A stretch of DNA of 64,000 bases, from contig CAWFKS010000006.1 in assembly GCA_963816435.1 (NCBI GenBank), positions 62,001-126,000 on the forward strand, read 5' to 3'. The number at the start of each line of letters is the position of its first letter. Positions within the stretch are counted from its first letter, which is position 1. The notes beneath the pieces were generated by a model, which was given only the letters and a program-made list of their open reading frames with translations, ran no database searches and had not been told where the DNA came from. Shown one piece after another: positions 60,057-64,000 of this stretch. The stretch is from CAWFKS01 sp963816435. Its GTDB lineage: Bacteria; Pseudomonadota; Alphaproteobacteria; Rhizobiales; Rhizobiaceae. The position numbers and the translations under genes are program-made.

Positions 60057-60659
60057 ATGGGGGACAAGTCCTCGTCGGAAGGATGGCTCGAAGGGCGGCG
60101 GGAAACCGACGACAGGCATGCCGACGAAGGCATGGATGCGGCGGGCCTGTTCGAGATCTCCGGTTCGATAAAATGGTTCGACGTTGCGAAGGGCTACGGT
60201 TTCGTCCTGCCCGACGAGGAAGCCCTGGGCGATGTCCTTCTCCATGTGACTTGCCTGCGGCGCGACGGATTCCAGACCGCGCTGGAAGGCGCGCGCGTGC
60301 TTTGCCTGGCGAGGCGCGGCGACCGCGGCCTGCAGGCCTTCCGCGTCGTGTCGATGGACACCTCCACCGCCGTCCACCCGTCGGAGCAGCAGGCGCCCCG
60401 CACCCACGTTTCGGTGAACGCCGAAAGCGGGCTTGAACGCGCTCTGGTCAAATGGTTCAACCGGACGAAAGGGTTCGGTTTCCTGACGCGCGGCGAGGGC
60501 ACGGAGGACATCTTCGTGCACATGGAGACGCTGCGGCGCTACGGCATCACCGAGTTGCGGCCGGGGCAGGTCGTGCTCGTTCGATTCGGTCGCGGCGACA
60601 AGGGCCTCATGGCCGCCGAAATTCACCCCGATATGGGAACCCTGACGATTTCCAACTGA
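60057..60659 (+). CDS. Two-domain cold-shock protein
   Basis: A 200-residue protein with two cold-shock domains. Domain 1 (about residues 37-100) begins SGSIKWFDVAKGYGFVLPDE, and domain 2 (about 135-200) begins RALVKWFNRTKGFGFLTRGE followed by DIFVHMETLRRYG. KGYGFV and KGFGFL are RNP-1-like motifs and DIFVHM is RNP-2-like, so it should bind single-stranded RNA or DNA. The start ATG 60057 has GGGGAAGGG upstream, and a GTG 27 bases earlier is weaker. It is followed by the DUF192 gene 25 bases on. Double-CSD proteins are typical of Rhizobiales. Confidence 0.92.
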   Translation: MGDKSSSEGWLEGRRETDDRHADEGMDAAGLFEISGSIKWFDVAKGYGFVLPDEEALGDVLLHVTCLRRDGFQTALEGARVLCLARRGDRGLQAFRVVSMDTSTAVHPSEQQAPRTHVSVNAESGLERALVKWFNRTKGFGFLTRGEGTEDIFVHMETLRRYGITELRPGQVVLVRFGRGDKGLMAAEIHPDMGTLTISN

Positions 60660-60684
60660 GGCCGTACGGCCGGAACAGGGTTCG

Positions 60685-61191
60685 ATGAGCATACTTAGCG
60701 CGATCTTTCGGCATGCGCTGCCGTTCGCTGTTGCCGCCCTCATGATTGCGACGCCGGGCGTGCTTGCCCACGCGCAGGACGGCGCTCCGATGATCCTGCC
60801 GGTCCATCCGGTGCCGCTCGTCGCCGAGACCAACGGCAAGAACAGGCAGTTTTCCATCGAGATTGCCGACGATGCGGACGAACGCAGCCGCGGCCTGATG
60901 TTCCGCCACGACATGCCGGACGATCGCGGCATGCTGTTCATCTTCGAGCAAACGCGGCGCGTCGCCTTCTGGATGAAGGATACGCCGATGCCGCTTGATC
61001 TCGTCTTCATCGGCGAAGATGGGAAGGTGAAGGCGGTATTGCCGGGGGAACCCTATTCGGTAGCGCCCATCGCGCCGTCCGATCCGATTCGTTTCGTGCT
61101 TGAACTGAAGGCCGGGACGGCCCAGAAGACGGGCATCCAGCCGGGCATTCGCATTCACCATCCCGAGATCGACGCAGTCGTGGACGGGTAG
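60685..61191 (+). CDS. Exported DUF192 family protein
   Basis: A 168-residue protein with a signal sequence or anchor (LPFAVAALMIATPGVLAHAQ, residues about 12-31) and a DUF192 beta-rich domain. Family landmarks are RSRGLMFRHDMPDDRGMLFI, RRVAFWMKDTPMPLDLVFI and KTGIQPGIRIHHPEI. The fold is known but function is not assigned. It follows the cold-shock gene closely and probably shares its transcript. Confidence 0.88.
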   Translation: MSILSAIFRHALPFAVAALMIATPGVLAHAQDGAPMILPVHPVPLVAETNGKNRQFSIEIADDADERSRGLMFRHDMPDDRGMLFIFEQTRRVAFWMKDTPMPLDLVFIGEDGKVKAVLPGEPYSVAPIAPSDPIRFVLELKAGTAQKTGIQPGIRIHHPEIDAVVDG

Positions 61192-61214
61192 CCGAGAGAC
61201 CTTCTTCTTCACGC

Positions 61215-61970
61215 ATGCAATTTTTCGATCACGACGGCTTCGACATCGCCTATATCGACCGTGGCCAAGGCCAGCCGGTCCTGCTCATCCATGGGTTCGC
61301 ATCATCGCATGTAGTGAACTGGGTTACCCCTGGCTGGGTGAAGGTGCTGGAGGACGCCGGCTACAGGCCGATCGCGTTCGATAATCGCGGGCATGGCGCC
61401 TCGACGAAGAGCTACGATCCCGACGACTACCGCCCGGAAAAGATGGCCGGCGACGCACTCGCGCTGCTCGAACATCTGGGCATCGACCGCGCCCATGTCT
61501 TCGGCTACTCGATGGGTGCGCGAATTGCCGCGTTCATGGCGCTGGAAGACCAGGTCAGGCCCGCCACGCTGACTTTCGGCGGGCTCGGCTCGGGGATGAT
61601 CGACGGAGTGGGAGACTGGGATCCGATCGCGGAGGCGCTGCTCGCCCCGATCCCGAAACCATCGACACCGAACGCGGTCGCATGTTTCGCGCCTTCGCCG
61701 ACCAGACCAAGAGCGACCGCAAGGCGCTCGCGGCTTGCATCGAGACCTCGCGTGCCTTGCTGACGCCGGACGCAGGTGGCCGGGATCGACCAGCCGACGC
61801 TGGTCGCCGCAGGCACGCGCGACGACATTTCCGGATCGCCGGAAAAGCTCGCCGCCATGATGCCGCACGCGCAGTCCTTCGCCATAGAAGGGCGCGACCA
61901 CATGCTGTCGGTCGGCGACCGGACCTTCAAGGCGCGCGTGTTGCAATTCCTTGAGGAGAACCCGATTTGA
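61215..61970 (+). CDS. Alpha/beta hydrolase (two compensating frame breaks)
   Basis: A 251-residue alpha/beta hydrolase. The nucleophile elbow is FGYSMGARIA with a Ser, the oxyanion region is LLIHGFASSHVVNW, FDNRGHGAS precedes it, and the His is in IEGRDHMLSVGD. Between about 61649 and 61771 the frame differs: one missing base near 61649 and one extra near 61771, with RGRMFRAFADQTKSDRKALA readable in between. This is one of few places where a base appears lost. Substrate unknown. The stop overlaps the TTG start of the next hydrolase. Confidence 0.8.
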
Positions 61971-62837
61971 CGACGCCGAAGCGTCTGGAGTTCGTCGGTG
62001 CCGAAGGCAACCGACTTGTCGCTGACCTGTGGGACGGCCGCGGCCATCCGGTGCTCCTGCTGCACGGCGGCGGACAGACCAGACGGGCGTGGGACAACAC
62101 GGCGCGCCGCATCGCCGCCCATGGCATGTGTGCGATCACCGTGGATCAGCGCGGGCACGGCGAAAGTGAGTGGGTTGCGAGCGGAAACTACACGTTCGAG
62201 GATTTCGGCCAGGACGCGGTGGTTCTGGTGAGACAGGTCGCGGAAATGTTTCACGCCGCGCCGTCCGCGATCGGCGCCTCGATGGGCGGACTGTCGCTGC
62301 TCACGGCGGAGGTGCGCCGCGGTCCTTTGCTGGAGTCGCTCGTTCTCGTCGACATCGTTCCGCAGCCTCGACCGGGAGGGCGTGTCGCGCATCCAGGGTT
62401 TCATGGGCGAGCGTATGGACGAAGGCTTCGCCACGCTCGAGGAAGCCGCCGACGCCATTGCCGAGTATCTGCCACACCGGCCGCGGCCGTCGTCGCTCGA
62501 AGGGCTGCGCAAGAACCTGAGGCTCGACGACGACGGGCGCTATCGCTGGCACTGGGACCCTGCCTTCATGAAGGGGCCTCGCAACATCAACGTCGATGCC
62601 GAGGCGCTGATGGGCGAACTGCTTGCCGGGCTGCCCAATCTGCACATTCCGGTGCTTCTGGTGCGCGGTATGCAGTCGGAACTGGTCGGCGAGGCCCAGG
62701 CACGCGAATTCGCCGAAAGGGTGCCGCAGGCAAGCTACGTGGACGTCGGCGGGGCAGGGCACATGGTTGCCGGCGACCGCAACGACATCTTCTGCGATGC
62801 GATCCTCGATTTCCTCACCGACGACGAGGCCGCGTGA
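61967..62837 (+). CDS. Alpha/beta hydrolase (one frame break)
   Basis: A 289-residue alpha/beta hydrolase starting at a TTG that overlaps the previous stop (GAGGAG upstream). LLLHGGGQTRRAWDNTARR, TVDQRGHGES and the elbow IGASMGGLSLLTAE give the nucleophile Ser, and VGGAGHMVAGDRND holds the catalytic His. One extra C at 62366-62367 shifts the frame; repair reads VPQLDREGVSRIQGFM. It resembles peroxidase- or esterase-type hydrolases; no substrate can be named. The tandem pair with the preceding gene suggests duplication or linked function. Confidence 0.82.
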
Positions 62838-62852
62838 AGGGCGTTCAATCGC

Positions 62853-64000
62853 TCAGGTTCGAAGCCATCCGTCCGCGAATTCCACCCCCGCAACGCCCGA
62901 GAAGCGACGCATCCTGTCGAGTTCGGCCTCGAGCTTGACGAGAAACGCCTTCGACAGCCGCACGCCTTGTTCGGGCCAGAAGGCCCTGACGGCGAGCACC
63001 TCGCGGTCGCGCTCCGCCTTCATGTCGATGCGCCCGACGATGCGATCGCCGCGCATGACGGGGAAGACGTAGTAGCCGTAGCGGCGCTTGGCCTCCGGAA
63101 CGAACACCTCGATCCGGTAGTGAAAATCGAAGAGGCGCTCGGCGCGCGCCCGGTCGCGCAACAGCGGATCGAACGGGCTGAGCACCCGGACCCGGTCCGG
63201 TGGTTCGGGAGTGTTGGAGAGCCGGTCGATCGTCTCGGGAAACGCGAAGGCAATGCGCGGCTTGCCGTCGCCTGCCGGCTCAATTCTCGCGGTGACGAGC
63301 TCTTTGGCGTGAGCGCCAAGCCATACCTCGACCTCGCCCGGCGTCAGCAGATCCCAGAAGGCCGCGATCTCGCCGCGCGTGGCAAACCCGAGACGTTTCA
63401 GCGCTTCGCGGCAGGCCCAGTCGACGAATTCATGGTGATCGACCTGCGGCTCACGATGCGCGGCGGGGAGGACGCGTTCGGTGAGATCGTAGACCTTCTG
63501 GAAGCCTTCGCGGCGGGCGATCGCCAGCTCGCCGGTGCGCCAGAGAAACTCGAGTGCTGCTTTCGAGGGGTGCCAGTCCCACCAGCCGGTCGACGGCTTG
63601 TCGCCTTCGAAATCGCGCGCCATCACCGGCCCTTCACGCGCCACCTGGTCGAGAACGCGCGTCAGGTCGTCATCGAACCCCTCCGTGCCGAAATGATCCT
63701 TCCAGCGCGTCCGCAGGCGCGTCCGTTCGCGCGCGAACCGGTGCCGCCAGTAGGGGAAGAACGCGCTGGGGATGATGGAGGCGTCGTGCGTCCAGTTCTC
63801 GAAGAGCGCACCTTCGCGCTCGATCAGCGCGTGGAGATTCTTGTGACGATAGGTCTGGTTGCGCGCAAACAGCACGTGGTGATGCGCGCGCTCTACGGTG
63901 TTGATGCTGTCGACCTGGACGAAGCCGAGATCATGCACCGCCTGCAGCAGGCCCTGCTTGCCCCATGCACGGTTGGGTGCGGAGGCCAGGCCCTGCAGCG
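62853..64000 (-). CDS. Winged-helix DNA-binding protein of the YcaQ family (5' end outside window)
   Basis: The C-terminal 381 codons of a YcaQ/AlkX-like protein; coding sequence continues to the window edge (residues before LGFVQVDSINTVERAHHHVL are in frame up to base 64000). YcaQ proteins act as DNA glycosylases that unhook interstrand crosslinks. The QVDSIN segment is the family's most conserved motif, and VRVLSPFDPLLRDRARAERL and FHYRIEVFVPEAKRRYGYYV match the C-terminal region. It converges with the second hydrolase gene, 15 bases apart. Confidence 0.88.
   Translation of the reverse strand, partial: LQGLASAPNRAWGKQGLLQAVHDLGFVQVDSINTVERAHHHVLFARNQTYRHKNLHALIEREGALFENWTHDASIIPSAFFPYWRHRFARERTRLRTRWKDHFGTEGFDDDLTRVLDQVAREGPVMARDFEGDKPSTGWWDWHPSKAALEFLWRTGELAIARREGFQKVYDLTERVLPAAHREPQVDHHEFVDWACREALKRLGFATRGEIAAFWDLLTPGEVEVWLGAHAKELVTARIEPAGDGKPRIAFAFPETIDRLSNTPEPPDRVRVLSPFDPLLRDRARAERLFDFHYRIEVFVPEAKRRYGYYVFPVMRGDRIVGRIDMKAERDREVLAVRAFWPEQGVRLSKAFLVKLEAELDRMRRFSGVAGVEFADGWLRT

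Overview
The window is about 64 kb of GC-rich, gene-dense chromosome from an alphaproteobacterium, most likely a Rhizobiales member near Mesorhizobium or other Phyllobacteriaceae. The evidence is gene content and order: ppiA/ppiB-queA-tgt, sdhE-mfd beside recG, IalB, a BA14K protein, an NDUFS4-type complex I subunit and a double cold-shock protein. There is no CRISPR array, insertion sequence, integrase, rRNA or prophage, and no gene-free stretch exceeds 300 bases.

Layout. 1-3.7 kb: two cyclophilins, a membrane protein, queA and tgt (queuosine). 4.4-8.4 kb: a four-gene cluster of circularly permuted ATP-grasp, alpha-E protein, transglutaminase and Anbu-type proteasome-like hydrolase. 8.5-17.9 kb: a PLP decarboxylase, a BA14K protein, tRNA-Lys, a sulfotransferase-like protein, CcdA, a DMT exporter, glmU, glmS and a DUF502 protein. 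18-30 kb: recG, sdhE, mfd, a DsbA-like thioredoxin, a YejA-like binding protein, an IalB protein, hspQ, an AEC carrier and a UbiH-type hydroxylase.

30.3-40.6 kb holds a sulfur-oxidation locus of the sHdr-LbpA type: an ArsR/SqrR-like repressor, a lipoate:protein ligase, a degenerate amidotransferase, DsrE3B, sHdrC1-B1-A-H-C2-B2, an unrecognised helical protein, the lipoate-binding protein LbpA, DsrE3A and TusA. TusA and the DsrE proteins would carry sulfane sulfur, the Hdr-like complex would oxidise it, and LbpA would act as the lipoyl carrier. Two ATTCAA/TTGAAT inverted repeats, before the ligase and before dsrE3B, look like operators for the repressor.

40.7-55.7 kb looks like a stress or low-oxygen energy island: a second-type FtsH, an APH-fold kinase, a non-canonical PRPP synthetase, PEP synthase, glucokinase and a complete nine-gene N-ATPase operon (atpDCQRBEFAG) whose c subunit has sodium-type ligands. 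Two perfect FNR/FixK-like boxes lie in the ftsH and ppsA upstream regions. 56-64 kb: small unknown genes, tRNAs Pro, Arg and Cys, the NDUFS4 homolog, a propionyl-CoA carboxylase beta chain, glyoxalase I, a cold-shock protein, a DUF192 protein, two alpha/beta hydrolases and a YcaQ-like protein cut by the window edge.

A caution on the data: about 32 single-base frame changes interrupt 22 otherwise intact genes, nearly all net +1 and mostly explicable by one extra base in a short run. I read these as sequence errors, so the interrupted genes are annotated end to end as one CDS each.
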